Shown piece after piece: positions 36,291 to 50,000 of a stretch of 64,000 nucleotides of DNA (positions are counted from its first letter, which is position 1; each line of letters starts with the position of its first letter). This DNA is from Paragonimus skrjabini miyazakii (taxonomy: Eukaryota > Platyhelminthes > Trematoda > Plagiorchiida > Troglotrematidae). The DNA lies in NCBI GenBank assembly GCA_014338405.1, contig JTDE01021338.1, positions 1,818 through 65,817 on the forward strand, given 5' to 3'. Below the pieces are notes generated by a model that was not told the origin of the DNA, ran no database searches, and saw only the letters and a program-made list of their open reading frames with translations. Position numbers and translations under genes: made by a program.

Positions 36291-37640
36291 GTTCGAGATG
36301 CAACTGTCACTGTCGACCAGCTATTGTCGAGAAACGGAAGTTCTAAGTATACTGCCTTCTTTGGTACAGATTTTATCTGTATTCCTGGGGCAAGTATACT
36401 GACGTACCTTCAAATAAGTCGCAGGGATATCCACTGGCCTGTAAATTATCTGCCAATGTGCTTAATTCCAACCGTAGATTGGCTCACGCATATAACTTGC
36501 GCGCTCTGTGTGTTGATGCTGCGATTGTACCGGTAGTTAACATTTCCACATTCATCAACTTCGCGTCCATTTGTGGTTTCAGTACGACTGGACAGTCCTG
36601 ACAGTGGGAATATCGGCTGAAACTAACAAGGAGATTATTGTGCCTCCTGTTATAGCGATCGGGCGGTCTGAGTATTACCCACAAACGACTACAGCTGAGG
36701 ATTTGGATATGATGGTTAGAGCATGCCAATTGTGAGGTCAGTGAAATAGTAGTCAACACAGTTGGTTTGTGATAACGTGAACTGGAACTCAAGTACCGAT
36801 CGTTGTAAAGTTATGGATTATTGGTGAACCATAGTATGAGTAAAACTAAAGTATAGCGTCTCTTTGAGAAGTTGGTGGACTAATACTCAGTCGGAATATG
36901 AATACTGTCATCAAATGTGAATGTTGCTCAGTTTGTTCTAATCAGATCCGCAAGTGCTGATCCGTAATAATCGTAATGATAACATTGATAAGTATAAATG
37001 AAAATATGCAATATTAGGTAGAAATTATCATCACTGCCTTAAACTTATTGATCAAAATTACGCTTGGGAGTTCAAAGATTAAATTCAGTTATTCGAAATT
37101 TTCATTTAGGCATAGTGGCTAATCGGGTGCTAAATAGTTTACAGCTGACACCTAGAACGTTTCACTTACTGTTGACTGTCACGATCTTCTGTCCAATTTA
37201 ATGAACTCAACTGACAGCCTGGAAAGGAATCATTTAGGTGTGAGTAGGCATGGTGACCTTTGACCTGAGGGTGACAGTTCCGCTTATTTAGTTCGGACTG
37301 TTGTCCAATCACTATCTCCAGGTGTGTCAATCAGTGAAACCGAAGCCGAATTCTTTCGGAAACGTATCTATTCTAAAACAGTTAACAAAGTAACAGAAAC
37401 AACAACAGTTGGATTACGTTGTTGATCCGGCTGTACTGAACGGGTTGAACAGAACACATCTTATCTGTAGTGCGCTTTCCTTAATCAAACGCTCTCAGCT
37501 TCCTTAACGGAGTATAATCAAAGTCCGCGTAAACAGACAAACCTAATTGAGAGCATGTGGCAAATTTTTGAAAGCAGCGTGCACCTCCAACATGTATTTC
37601 GGTTGTGAGTACTGATGAGTAGTCGGGGATTTTACTTATT

Positions 37641-37846
37641 TTAGGTTGAACATCACCCACAATTGATCGCAGCTGTCGCATTCCCATAGACTTTCCAGTC
37701 GGCCCCTTTCAAAAAGAAGCACTAGACTCGAGTTTCGCTCACATTGGACCTCATCAGTGGTACATATCCTTGCCACTGCCGGGACTAGAACTCCGGCCAA
37801 GCTTTCATGAGGCAACCGTGTTTACCACTGCACCACTGACCTCACA
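37641..37846 (-). repeat. SINE family 1, best full-length copy
   Basis: Read on the minus strand it begins with a tRNA-like head: the A-box-like TGGTGCAGTGGTAAAC and the B-box-like GGAGTTCTAGTCCC, about 55 nt apart. It continues through the body to the tail GGGTGATGTTCAACC. Internal RNA polymerase III boxes at tRNA spacing support a tRNA-derived SINE. Confidence 0.8.
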
Positions 37847-38574
37847 TTAGGCAGAACTGTATCAGCACATACAAACGCTCAGCCACATTTGCTTAGGAGT
37901 AATGTTTTGATTGCCGATCAACTGGACAGGAGACATAGTAACGGTCCTGTTAACTCTAGCCGATTTCAGTTGAGGTTAAGTTAACTCAATTTTCACTAAT
38001 CTTGTGTCTGACATAAAGTTCAAGCTGTCTGATCGACTGTGAAGAATGAACGAGGTAAGTTTCACACTTCACACTGTTAAGCTTCAGCTGTCGTTTGACG
38101 AGGGGAATACGGATGGATTGGTTGAGGTCAGGCTGCCAAAACTAACCAGGAGCGATTGAGATAGACGAGATTCAACCTCACAGTCGTCTGAATTCCCCTT
38201 CAGTGTTCATAAATCTAAACTCACACGCGTTTACAAACTAGGGCTTGGCTTCATTATGGATTCATCAAAAAACCAGATAATTATGACTGGATAACGAATT
38301 GTCTACACTGGCAAAGTAATTCTTAGATGGAATTTTATTCTATCTACAGATGGTTACTTTAACTCTACACTACACAACGTCGGGTAAAATGTCGTGTTTA
38401 TTTGAAACAGTTAGTTCTTTTTATAAAGTTGAAAACAACAGTGAGAAGACGGACACTGGTAATTACTAGCATATCGTATTGTCTCTTCAGTACCAAATAA
38501 CAATAACCGGGAATATATATATATATATATGTATACATATAACACTAATGGGTTGTTTTTACTATCTAAGTCAG

Positions 38575-38670
38575 AAGCATTTGGAGGCGTGCCGGGCGGT
38601 TGAAAGTCGTAGTGGAAGCGATCATTTAGATGAAACCCTACTTCTATTGAACATCTCGCAGAGTTTATAG
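38575..38670 (+). CDS. Possible terminal exon of unknown gene
   Basis: After an acceptor (TTTTTACTATCTAAGTCAG) the frame reads KHLEACRAVESRSGSDHLDE and a Leu-rich end before TAG, 31 codons in all. Codon use looks coding-like and the stretch is more GC-rich than its surroundings. No polyadenylation signal is close by and the family is unknown. Confidence 0.25.
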   Translation, partial: KHLEACRAVESRSGSDHLDETLLLLNISQSL

Positions 38671-41256
38671 AAAACGTGTATTTTACGGTTAAATTGTATT
38701 GAGTTGTCGCCTACGGGCCGGCTTCATTCATGATCCGATCAGCACTAGATTGCAGTACCCGCAGTGTTAGTTGCTACGAGTATTCACTTATCGTCATATT
38801 GTAAACAGTCCACACTGACCAGTTTACCATGAGCGGAAGGTATTAGGGAATGTCACAACAGACATTTCCCCGTGGGGTTGCGCAGTTGATGCGATCTCAG
38901 TTCACTTACGACTATGAACAAGCATCAATGGCAATTGTGACAAGAATGTATCAAAACGAAAGGGATCACGGTCTGATTAATAAAAACACCGGATTTATGT
39001 GTCCGTGAGTGCTCTGGTGTTTGGTTTTAGATAGCTCTAAGCTAATTCTTAATTGGGGACAGTAACTACTAACCCCTGCTACCGATCATACTAAACGATG
39101 GAACTTTTCTGAACGAATGAATTCAATTCTGCAAAGATGTTGCAATACATAATTAGTTATCCACTACTTTCAACTAAGCTGGGGAGAAGAATAATTGGGC
39201 GCTATCCTTTAACAAAGCAACTCCTGCAAATGGTTTTACCAACTAGATATCGTTTTGTCTGGAGTAAAAGGCTACCGGTGCTTAGTTCATGGCGAAATTA
39301 CCAATTCATTAACTGAAAAGCAGAAATAACTTTTATCGATCATAAAATTGTGTTCCAAGCATACAGCGTCACCTCTGACCGATTGGACTGTTCGACTGAG
39401 AGTAAAAGAGCCTCTTTTGATCACAGTCATCTGAAATCGAAATACAAACACCTCCATGGTATTTTATCCTTACGACGATGTGGTGGGTAGCATGACCTAA
39501 ATCTATTGGCGTATATCTGAAATTCACTATGAAGGTTGGATAGGAAACATGTTGGCTGCCTCATACGGCTAATCTGAAACTGGACAGTACAACAAAACAC
39601 ACGTGTTTCCTCAAAGGGGTCAGGTTAAGTTGGCGGTTCTGACATCATGGTAAGGGAGTGAACAACTATCTGCTGTAGCAAGACCTTCCAGTTACAACTA
39701 CTCAGATCACTTCGAAACACTGATTTTTGAGGTAAGTAAACTAAAAATTGACTGAAGTTGATTTCCTGAGACTTTTGACGAAAGTTTATTGCGTGGTTTA
39801 CTGACAACGTGTGACAGAAATTATCAATGGTGATTCATCTCAAAGCAAACCAATATTTTATCAACTTTAACTGTGCACATTTCATTGCCTACACTGTAAA
39901 AAGGAAAGCTTTTAAAAGAAATAGCGCAAAAATTTCTATCCGTGAGCTCCGTGTGGCTTACTTACGCCCTTATGCGTAGTTGTAATCGACGGCATGATCC
40001 TTTGATAAACTCGACTGCTGTTGTTGTCTTGGCAGCTCACATAATATGAGGATGAGGACATAGGGTCACCAGAAATCACGCGTTTTGAGAATGTGGTAGT
40101 AGATCAGATGAACAGACTAGTCCATCGATAATAAACAGAGACCACGACTCAGCAGAGGAGGGTTGTGTCAGCTGGCCTGCTCTAAGAATCAGCTAAAGGT
40201 CCCGAAAGCTGTTAGAAAGCCTACAACATTCATTCCAACAAGCATCTAATGACACCATATTCATGATTTCTCTGAAGTATACTTGTACAGCGGACTTACT
40301 AGTTTTGTCGTACTACTGAGGACTGGCAGTATAGAACAGTCAAGAACATCATATGATTCAAGTCAGCTAGGCATACACCCATTAATATCAACAGGTGCTG
40401 GACGGCAGTGATTCAAACACACAAACCTTGTTTGACAGGAACAGGTGACAGATAGGCTTACAACTAGGATTCAGTACCGAAAACGTCAGTTTTATTTCCA
40501 CCCCTATCAATGCATCCACAACTTTCACATCTCAACAGTTGTAAAGACTTGCAGCAAAAACTGGGAACTTACAATATCCAGTGTTAACGGAAACTATTCC
40601 CACTAGATAGTAAGCCCTGACCGGGCTGATTCCTTTCTTTCAAGCGGTTATTTGGTTTACTATCTTGTCCATAAAAGTATGCACGTCGGAGTTACACCTT
40701 CAATATTTGCCTTGAATTGAACAGCAGATCGTGACACAAAACACGCCGATGTCTAAGGAACCACCGTAATTACAGTGGACTGGATGAGTCATCGGTTTGG
40801 TTGCAGGACACATGTAAATAATGTCAAATAGGGGAATTAAGCGACTAGCTATCTCTCAGTTTCTAGCACGTCTACTAAAACATCGGATCACTGATGGCTC
40901 AGAACATTCAGGATTCACAGTGGTGCGACAGATTTCACGCTACCACGATACAGACAAAGAAGAGTACAGAATTGGTTTGAGGAACCCTTTTGATAATAAT
41001 GTCCCCGGTAGACTGCAATGCCTTAGCCGGAAATTTTTACTGGTTCAAATAATCCAACGTGAATTAATCGTATTTGGTTTGTCTGGCAAAGCTATCCAAA
41101 CAAGTCCTATTCATCTGACCCATGGAAACACTGTAAGAGCTTCTGGACAGCAATAATAACCAATCTTATATAACTTGCCTTTGAAGTGAGAATAGTAAAC
41201 CAATAAGTAGTTTGATGGGCTTTCGGAATTTTGCCAATTTATTCAACCCAGTTACA

Positions 41257-41279
41257 TACACACACACACACACACACAG
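41257..41279 (+). repeat. CA dinucleotide microsatellite
   Basis: About ten uninterrupted CA units lie in the intergenic region. A shorter CA run is also present near 44,961-44,972. Confidence 0.85.
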
Positions 41280-43699
41280 ACAATCAGTGGTTTTCTCGTC
41301 ATCTGAGAGGCTATTGTGGTTGTCAGCTGGTCGGCCTTATTTACGCTTGACCAACTCGGGTCAAACATCGGGTGATCCATCGACCCTTATCGATAAGACA
41401 AAGTGCACTATAGTTTAAGTAATGAGAAGAAACATCATTATCTGAAATACCGAGTGGCAACGAGTTGGACTGATCTCGTGAAGTCGTTCGATAATTTTGA
41501 TAAAACAACACCTGGGGTGGTATCTACAAATTTCTTCACACAAGGATCTGTTGTACGACCAGAGTAAATTACCCCATAAGATCACTAAAGCTGATACACA
41601 CAGACTAAGGCGGTACAGCATAGCAGGTAGTTGTGGAGTTGGTGTCATTCTGATTTCTAGTTATGTAAGATTTAGATCATTGTCGTCCTAAGAGATATCA
41701 AGAAAGATGCTGTCTCCTCCACTCCATTCGTTATGCTTTAGGTGATGGTACTCTGCAGTTGCTACGATCTCCCCCTTCGTTCCCGGCACAATGTATTTCG
41801 TTGTTGTAATCTGTTGACCTGCAAAGCCCTGCCTATTCGGCGTTAGAGTGTTATCACAATTAAATTGGTCGATGAGCTACAAAGACAGAAGTGCCGCGGC
41901 GGTAAAATACTTTCGACATTGCACAGCAAGATGAGTATTGTAACTGATGCTGTTAAGTGTCTTCTCTGTGGTTTTAAAGCTGGTACGCGAGTGACGTGAA
42001 TTAAGCATTGTATTTGGTCTTAGTTAATAATCTAAACTACTCGTTTCCCATATACGAAATCCGAAGAATCGAATACTCATCCCAATGAGAATGGGTATTG
42101 CTGCTGGACATTAATAACCACGAAACTCTAACGGGCGCTTCAGTCCGAAATGCATCAGATGAATGGTTTGCTTGAGTCCAGAACCTGCTGGTAGCTATGA
42201 ATGATGGTCAACCAATAAACGGACTGTCTTATATTTTTGACCAATTTCGTTTTGTACGGGAGAGTAAAATCAATATCTTTTATCACTAATGAGGTCTTTA
42301 TCACCAGTGTTCACAATTTAATATCAACTAATGAAATAGTTTACAGGTAACTCTCACAATTAAAAAATCATATAAGGTAACAACCTCATATATCGTAAGT
42401 CATGAGTTGTGCTCTCCGAACTCAAGTGACTATAATCACTTTTTAACATTGGCCAGCATCAAAAAGTACACAATCGGTAAATTTCAAGAGAGGCAAGGGT
42501 TCGGCTTTGCGAATACTGGAGCTTCACAACTGCCAATAGCACCAACATAAACCATCGAAAGGATTGCACTACATGAAGTAACTGTGAGGAGCAGTTGCAT
42601 ACCTGGAATTTGGACGTAATTTGGCGCTCAAATATTTCAAAACTACAATTCACAAAAACCACAGAAAATCTTGTTATATTTTTACGAATAGCTCAGACAA
42701 ATGGTACCACCGGTAAAGTACCACGAAGATTGACGACTACGTTGGATCAGGTCACCTGGACACACCAACAAAACAAGATAATATTCTTCTACGAGCGGTA
42801 AAATTAGTTTGGACACTTCAGAGAGTTGTTTTGCCTCGTGCGTAAAGATCTAGAGACTATGTGGAGGCGGCTATGATGGTTTGAGGAAGAAGGCGGAGTT
42901 TGGCGCAGGGGATATATAACGCCCACTCATACTTTACTCTCCACCCCTTTTCCCTACCAATAATGTGGCGAGGATGTAATATCGCAATAAGAAATTAGGG
43001 TTTATGTGAAACCTAGAAAACAAGATAGTACAACGTGAACCACCAAATATCCCGATGATCAAAAAGCCCAACTCTTACACTGATTACGAACTTCTAGGAT
43101 CTGTTGACCAGGCGCGTCTGTTACAATAATCAAGCTTTTTTATCAAACTTTCGAACAACTGAGGAAGGCTTTCCAAAAACCATGACATGCTTTAGGCATA
43201 GAACTTGAAGGTTTAACAAAACGTTGCATACATATTGGTACATATAGAATAGTTTTTTGTCGGAAGGCCTTCCCAGGCCGAAATCAAAACGACTAGTCCG
43301 AGCTCGGATGTAAACTTTGATACCGGATTTAGAATGTGAACATTTACACTGAGTAAATGGACAGGCTACTAGCTACTGTATAATGTAGTTTAATGACGTG
43401 TACACGGTGAGTAGTGTAAATTGAAGTGTTCTAATTAACTGACACGGAATAAGTAGGGGCAGAATCAATCCGACACACTCGTTAACACTGCCTCGATCGT
43501 CTTCCACCACATCTTTTAACAACTCCTGCAGACGATAAAGCCCATATCATTTGTTGTTGTACTCAGTTCTTATAACCTTGATTACAGATTGATCACGCTG
43601 TTTACTTAAACTAATGTCTCCTTAGGTGGGTGCCACTTCTGTAATTAATATGAACCCAAATTTTGACCTACTATGATCCTTCTCTTATAGTTGAGGTTG

Positions 43700-44520
43700 A
43701 TAGACCTAGTTGTCAGATTTCGTCAACACTGGGAAAAGGTCAAACATACATTGTATTTCTCATGTTAAGTTCTTGTTGTCTTTATCCCGCTTTCTTTTGA
43801 CTATAAATCTGCTTAGTTGCTCCCTAAGCTTTTTTCATGTTTGTACTGCCGTTTGTAGCAAACCGTCTGTTGTCAGCACTGGGGTTCTTGTTCTTCAGAT
43901 ACACCATTTTGAAGCCGGAAGCCGGTTGGTGGTTACTATTAGAACGTTTTATTTATCTAATAATATGGCATATGAATCTGCTTTGATTTCTATTGTCATA
44001 AGCAAGACCTTTCCTGGTCCTCTTACATCTATCTCCTTCTACTGGTTGTAATACGGACTGACTGATTATTGCTTAAATTGAAATGCCCAACTTGCAAATT
44101 GTGGTCCATTGTCTGAGGCAACCTTTTATGATATTCCAGGCCATGTGAAGTTATTTATCACTAGACCTGACGTTTTGTTCTACGTATCATCTGTCTCGTA
44201 ATAATCTATGATTTCATCTACTGTGGTCAGATTTTTCATTTCTCCCCTCTATGGTTTGCTCACTGCAACCATCGGCCACAGCTATCCGTGTATATCACGT
44301 CAACATATGTTACTTCTGCTCTCGGCTCTTGCGTCCTCGGCACATAGGGTAATTCGATATGTAGTAAGAAATTCTTCTCGCCATGCCTGATCGGAACATT
44401 GTGTCATGCTCTATACTGATGCAATTGTTGACTAGTAAGTGAGCAAGAAGGATGTGCTCAATTACTGGGTGACGACGAAATTGCGGACCGAAATTACTGT
44501 TTCTCTCAAACCACCAATGG
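43700..44520 (-). mobile_element. Ty3/gypsy LTR retrotransposon integrase remnant
   Basis: The minus strand shows, across several frames, an H-H-C-C-like zinc segment near 44.3-44.45 kb and then WPMVAVSKPYRGE near 44.27 kb. The diagnostic VASDNGPQFASWAFQFKQ follows (D-N-G-P-Q-F at 44,096-44,113), then SPYYNQ, matching the gypsy S-P-Y-Y-P-Q-S-N-G block. Stops throughout show it is dead. No LTRs were delimited. Confidence 0.7.
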
Positions 44521-45989
44521 GCTCTAATTCACAGTTTTTAGCAGTTTCTATCTCCTTTCATTCAGCCATCTGTTCATATTCATTCCTTGTGGTAAAGTGC
44601 TAATGTGGTGATTAGCCCTAAGTTGTTGAGCCTCTTTCGGACCAATGTCGGTTGCTCCGTGATGCAGAACTATATTAACCTCCTGTCTGTGACCAATACT
44701 TGCCTTTCAGATCGATAGAAATTAGAGTTGAACTTAAGTGACTGAATCAACAATTGCTACAAGTGTCGTGATCTCGTTAACCTTCCATAAGAATTCAGCG
44801 ATCTAGAGAGGACACTCTGCATATACGACCAAAGATAGCCTTCTTGGACCCAATTTAGTTACAGGCCTAAAACGGCTACAGTGTGTGGCGCCATAATTTC
44901 ATACTCTGAATCATTGAATTCTTTCTACATGGGATAGCTTACTCGTTTAGTTTATATATACACACACACAGAGTACAGGTCATCCCAGGTCGTCGGTGCC
45001 ATTAGCTTGTTGGTTTCAGACTAATAACTATCAGTTGTGTCATTCTGACTTTCTGACCACAGATCAACGTAAGAAAATTGAGCTCTACCCTATTCAGTTA
45101 TATGCAACCTTTAGGTATGTGGCGAGCTGAGCTCATCTTCTTTGCCGAATTCGGTCCCTGATTCATTCCAGGCAAATCAGTGAGTCTTCGAACCAACTAA
45201 GTATGCTCCCACGAATGAGTCTGTTATAATGTCAGAGACAATGTATCATGTCTTTATTTGCCAACAAAACTGCCATAAAAGTAACCAAATAGTTTATAAC
45301 AGTATACAGATGTGTGATATTCGAAGAGAGGTGTGCACTACACAAGCGGCCATACTGGGCTGTTTGTATATAAGATGGAATATGTTCCCTGTCAGTATCT
45401 TGTATATCACCAATACCGTAGCTAGGCTGTCCTCCCCTTCAATGGGAACAAGCTCCAGAAGTCACCGCATTTTGTCGGTCCGCAAGTGGTCACTCTAAAG
45501 GGATATTTCCACGCATATATGTATGAATGTATACATGAATACAGTCAGTTATTTTCCATGCTCAGCAGTTGAAGCCGCAACCTAAGTAGCCCTCTTACTG
45601 TAGAGCAGTCTATTACAGTTAAGTATGAAATTGTAAATTTATACAATAAACATTATTCTAAGTAGCATTTGCAGCGCACAACTTTATCATACAAGCAAAC
45701 GAAACGGTCTGAGTAAAACTGTGATAGATCTAGCCAGAAACACGTGACCTCATGAATGTGGGACGAACTGCATCTCGTAAAAGGTGATAATAAGTTACTA
45801 TGCTTCGTGGCCCACAGACCACCGTGAACGATGTAAAATTGGTTGCAATTATAAATCGTTATGATTAACACTGTTAGCACTATTTCAGTTGCTCTGCCCG
45901 CAAAGCTGTCAAAAAGAACGATTCACTGACTGATGACAAGACCTCCTATATGATTTTTGTAACAGTCTACAACTCATGACTACTACTTG

Positions 45990-46418
45990 TTAGAATTTGG
46001 CTGATCTCGTNNNNNNNNNNNNNNNNNNNNNNNNNNNNNNNNNNNNNNNNNNNNNNNNNNNNNNNNNNNNNNNNNNNNNNNNNNNNNNNNNNNNNNNNNN
46101 NNNNNNNNNNCTGTCTACAACGTGGCTCTCATTAGTGATAACTAGGTCGAACAAGGAGGGAGTCCGACCAGAACAATGCCGCGCTCTCCGTCGTATCAGT
46201 GCCGATAAGGAGGTTGAGAATCCGCTTTCACATTCCTGGTGGGAGACTGATGCCCAGTTTATTTTCGGTGCATTAAAGTCGCCCATTATAAGCAGATGAG
46301 CAAAGTTTTGAAGGTCTAGGAAGTTGTCTACGTTTACAAGTACAGTGTCGTCATCAGAGACGTCAGATGAGGGAGAACGATAGACAACCCCCACTAGGAG
46401 TGAGTCTCGGCCTCGCAA
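45990..46418 (-). mobile_element. CR1-like LINE endonuclease fragment, cut by a scaffold gap
   Basis: The minus strand reads LLVGVVYRSPSSDVS and then LIMGDFNAPKINW, the catalytic G-D-F-N motif of LINE apurinic endonucleases, then PSLFDLVITNESHVVD before the run of N at 46,011-46,110. It lies antisense about 440 nt ahead of the TACO1 start codon. Confidence 0.82.
46011..46110. other. Assembly gap of 100 N
   Basis: An exact 100-base run of N suggests a fixed-size gap of unknown true length. It lies inside a CR1-like LINE, a plausible cause of the break. Confidence 0.95.
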
Positions 46419-46806
46419 AGTTTTGCGGTACTTTTAGCAAATGTTCCATGTATTGCAATTTTCTCACTAACATTGTTTATTAACGAATGATAAAGTATAG
46501 ATACTTTGCTTGAAATTTCGGATTCAAAATTTCTGAAAATATTGAAAAGCGTGGATTCGCGTCAAAATAACTATTTTCAATGTGAAATGACCTTCGAACC
46601 TAATCTCTGCGGAAGTCATAAGTTTCCCTGTTTTGAAAGTCTGCCTTCTATGCCGAAAGACGTTCGCTTGACACTGTGCAGGGTAAACCGACTGGATCCA
46701 GGTAGTTTGGGCCTTCGCTTCAAACCCGTTTATTAATCCTTGAATCGCTGAAAAACTTTGAAACATTGTCAACCAATCAGATTGCATGAAACACTTCCGA
46801 TTTGCA

Positions 46807-46820
46807 CGTTCCTTTTTTAG
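46807..46820 (+). promoter_or_regulatory. Acceptor-like pyrimidine tract and AG 38 nt before the TACO1 start codon
   Basis: The run ACGTTCCTTTTTTAG ends at 46,820, just ahead of the TACO1 ATG, and no in-frame ATG lies between. It could receive a trans-spliced leader, a process used for many flatworm mRNAs, or close a 5' UTR intron. The sequence cannot distinguish these. Confidence 0.4.
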
Positions 46821-46858
46821 GATAAACACACCCTCGAGGGTTGTGGCGTCGTAACGAC

Positions 46859-47096
46859 ATGTGTTCCGTTCGCAGTGCATTACTTCATAATCTAAAGTTT
46901 TTTCAGCATCCTGTCTCGTTTTCGAATAGGCAGTATTTGTCTAAGAAACATTATTTCGGGTGTTACTTCGTTCAACCGAGCCGTTTGGCTGGTCATTCTC
47001 ATTGGCAAAATGTTAGACATACAAAAGAGGCTAAGGACAAATTGAAATCTAAGGCCTCCCAGTACTATCTACGTGCAGTCGCTAGCGCAATCAAAG
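46859..47096 (+). CDS. TACO1: TACO1 exon 1: start, presequence and first part of YebC domain
   Basis: I chose the ATG at 46,859 as the first ATG in the open frame. An in-frame TTG/TGG stretch precedes it, and an AG acceptor-like site lies 38 nt upstream. The encoded residues 1-44 are basic and free of acidic residues, as in a targeting peptide. The family motif GHSHWQNVRHTK follows at residues 45-56. The exon ends after the first base of codon 80 at a donor reading AAAG/GTTGG. Confidence 0.92.
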
Positions 47097-50000
47097 GTTG
47101 GTTTTTGTTATGGCGTATCATTTCTAGCTGGTAACGGCTTGCGCGACCCAAAATTGAATTCACATCTGGCCGCTGTCCTTGCCGAGGCAAAAGCAAATTC
47201 TGTACCGCTATCAACATTAGAAAGAGCTCTCAAGTCTGAAGATACGACCGATCCCTATTTAATAGAAGTCCAAGCTCAAGGCGGGTTGTTTATTTTGATC
47301 GAAAGTTGTGCCAAATCCGTGAACAGCGAACGACAACGACTTACCTCTCTCGTGAAGAAATACGGGTAGTGTTTCACATGAGTCTAATAATTTCCCCAGG
47401 TGTTCTGTATCTCCTGGTTCTGGAAAAATCGCTCAGGAGTTTTTTGATCACGTTGGTTTAATAACGTTTAATGGCAACCCCGAAAGGAATATTGCAACCC
47501 TTGATGATGCGACTAACCTTGGCATTGAAGTAGGAGCAAGTGAAGTTGAGCAGGTTTCCATGAACGAGAATGTTGCTTTCAAGGTAATTGCTTTCTCGGA
47601 ATGTTCTCATCATAGCTTAGGGAAGCATTCAGGAGGTCATCTTGTATCGGATATATCATTAGGTTGTGTATTTCAACTACCCGGATTAGTTTGAATGACG
47701 TTTTATGTGCACTTTAGTTTACATATGTGGGGTTGATTGTCATCTCTTGTATCGTATGAGACAGGAGTCGAGGAACTTCTGCGTATGCTGCCTCTTTAAG
47801 TGTTATACAATTCTTTGGTTTGCTTGCACACAAATTGGTCTGTTCGTTGATTGTTTTTCAGGTCATGAGTATGGTACTTATGTGATACTTCCTTCTTAAT
47901 GTATTACGGTTTAGTTCGGTGGCGCAGAGTGAGTGATTTCACAGCAGACTCAATTTCAGTGTAGTAGTCAGTTTGGGCTCCGTCCGCTCCAATCACTTGG
48001 ATTACTGAAGTGGTGTGAGTGTGTAAAGTACGTTGAGTGTTGAAACAGCTAGTATCAGGCAAGCGTCCAAGAAGGTTGCATTGTGTTTTGCACAGAAATG
48101 TGAAAACTAAGGGAAACGGAAAAAAAAGTAAAGGAGGACGAGGGAATTACATTAATGAATAGAAGTGGTTGTGTATTCACTGGTTTCTAATACTTGTAAG
48201 AATGCCACACCTCAAGTTGTTTTCTAATCCTTCAGCAACTTCAGTTTCTGAACGGACGATAGGTGGCTGCTCGTCGTCTTTGATCACGTGAACCGCGAAT
48301 GTTTGGTGCATAGATTCGTATTGAACATGACAGTCAGCATTCGAGTGCCGTAGCCGGGAAACACCATGTTTTTAGGTGGTAAAGTAATGTAGACATATGT
48401 CCACATCCACCACCGATGGGTGCAGTGACCGAACTTACTAGGGCTGGGTCGTGAAAAGCACGCATACAAGGGCAGTCGGATCGATAATGCACACACATCG
48501 AGAATCACATACGCGTCGAGAGCTGGGCGTTGTAATAAGAGTAAACCGTCCTTAGTGGTCATCTAGGTAAGAGTCAGTCATCAAGGCACTTAAACGTCTC
48601 GGGAGTAGTAGCCCGCACGACTTCCACCGGAAGGGCGTTCCAAGTCGGGTAAACTAGGTTAGCAAAATGTAAGCGACTGCGCGTTATGTCCAGCTTAACC
48701 CTGTGTCCTCTTAGGTTGGTGGTCTTCGCCAGCATGAGAAGGTTTCTATTGGTGTGATCCTCTGTGATCATACTTCTATAGGTGAGGATCATGTCGCGCC
48801 TCAGCAGTCTGTAAGCCAACGAGAAGAGGTTCCGGTGCTCCAGTTGGTCTGCATATGAGAACATGTAGAAACCTATAACCTTTTTCATTGCACGTCGTTG
48901 TACAGATTCAAGTGTAGCTGTCTTTTTTCAGGTGTGGAGCGCATGCCTGTGTATTTACCTTCAGTAGGGGTCTTGCAAGAAAATGGAAAATGCATGCAAA
49001 ATATTTTCCTGGGAATTTCCCCAGTGATCTGCTAAGCGTTGTCAACCTGCAATTAACTTTCTTTGTCAATGCAAGTGTATTGGCGCTAGGGCAGAAATCT
49101 GCCAGGAGTAGAGTCCCAAGTTCTTTTTCTTGGAGGAAAACAATAAATAGTTGTCCTTTAATCTGATAGATTATGCTGCGCTTTTGCTATATATGCATGA
49201 TTTTTGACTTACTGGTGTTGAATGGGAAACTCTTCTGCCGATCGCCGATGCGAGATCCCGCTGAAGGAGAACAGTCTTCGGGAGAACGTAGAGTACGCCA
49301 TACTTTAGTGTCGTCCGCATACATGAGTAGTGGGATTGACTAACAGCTGGCAGGTCGTTCACAAATAATGGGAGCTACAGAATGACCCAGTATGGATCCT
49401 TGTGGGACCCCCGTGGGAGCCTCAGAGGCGACAGACAACACGCCGTTGACCTACACAGAGTACGTCCTACACGATAATGTTGGATCCATATACACAGCTG
49501 ATTGTCCAGACTCATTGCTGGTGGCTAGCTAAATAGGACGCGTTGATTTGCCCTGTCAGAAATCTAGGAAAGCAATATTCACTGGGAGGCGCTCTTCCGC
49601 ATCCAGGAGTCCACTACAATCAGCAAGTTGGTGGTGCACGAGTGTCTTTGTCGAAATCGGTGCTGGTGATTTGCTAGGAGTGGATTGAAGTCGCACCCTT
49701 ATCCTATCGTCTTGTGTTTTCCATTAACTTGAAGACAAATGAAAGCAGTGCTACTGAGCGATAGTTGCCTGCGTCGGTTGTAACCGTTCTCGTAGATAGA
49801 CGAGACAACACTTGGAAGGGTGTTTGAGATGTATGAGTATCGAAATAGCGCAGAAAATAAAGCAGCGAACACATTAGCACATGACTTAAACAAGAAGGGT
49901 GGTAGGCTATCGAGACCTGGTGACTTCTCAGACTTGAGCCTGAGAAAATTAGCTCTGACATTAGACCCCGATAAATTGGGGTAGATTCCGATTGCGGTGG

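Larger units (their letters stand above)
34576..46820. other. Intergenic region between the divergent tetraspanin and TACO1 genes
   Basis: This 12.2-kb stretch presumably contains both promoters. It carries a Penelope-like fragment (36,030-36,290), a SINE (37,641-37,846), an exon-like frame (38,575-38,670), a CA microsatellite near 41,258-41,278, a Ty3/gypsy integrase remnant (about 43.7-44.5 kb) and a CR1-like endonuclease piece (45,990-46,418). A 111-codon plus-strand frame at 40,821-41,156 starts with ATG but resembles nothing I know. The other stretches show nothing I can name. Confidence 0.7.

Noticed and set aside
40821..41156. 111-codon ATG-initiated frame
   Set aside because: No splice or promoter support and no family resemblance; kept only as a remark in the intergenic entry.
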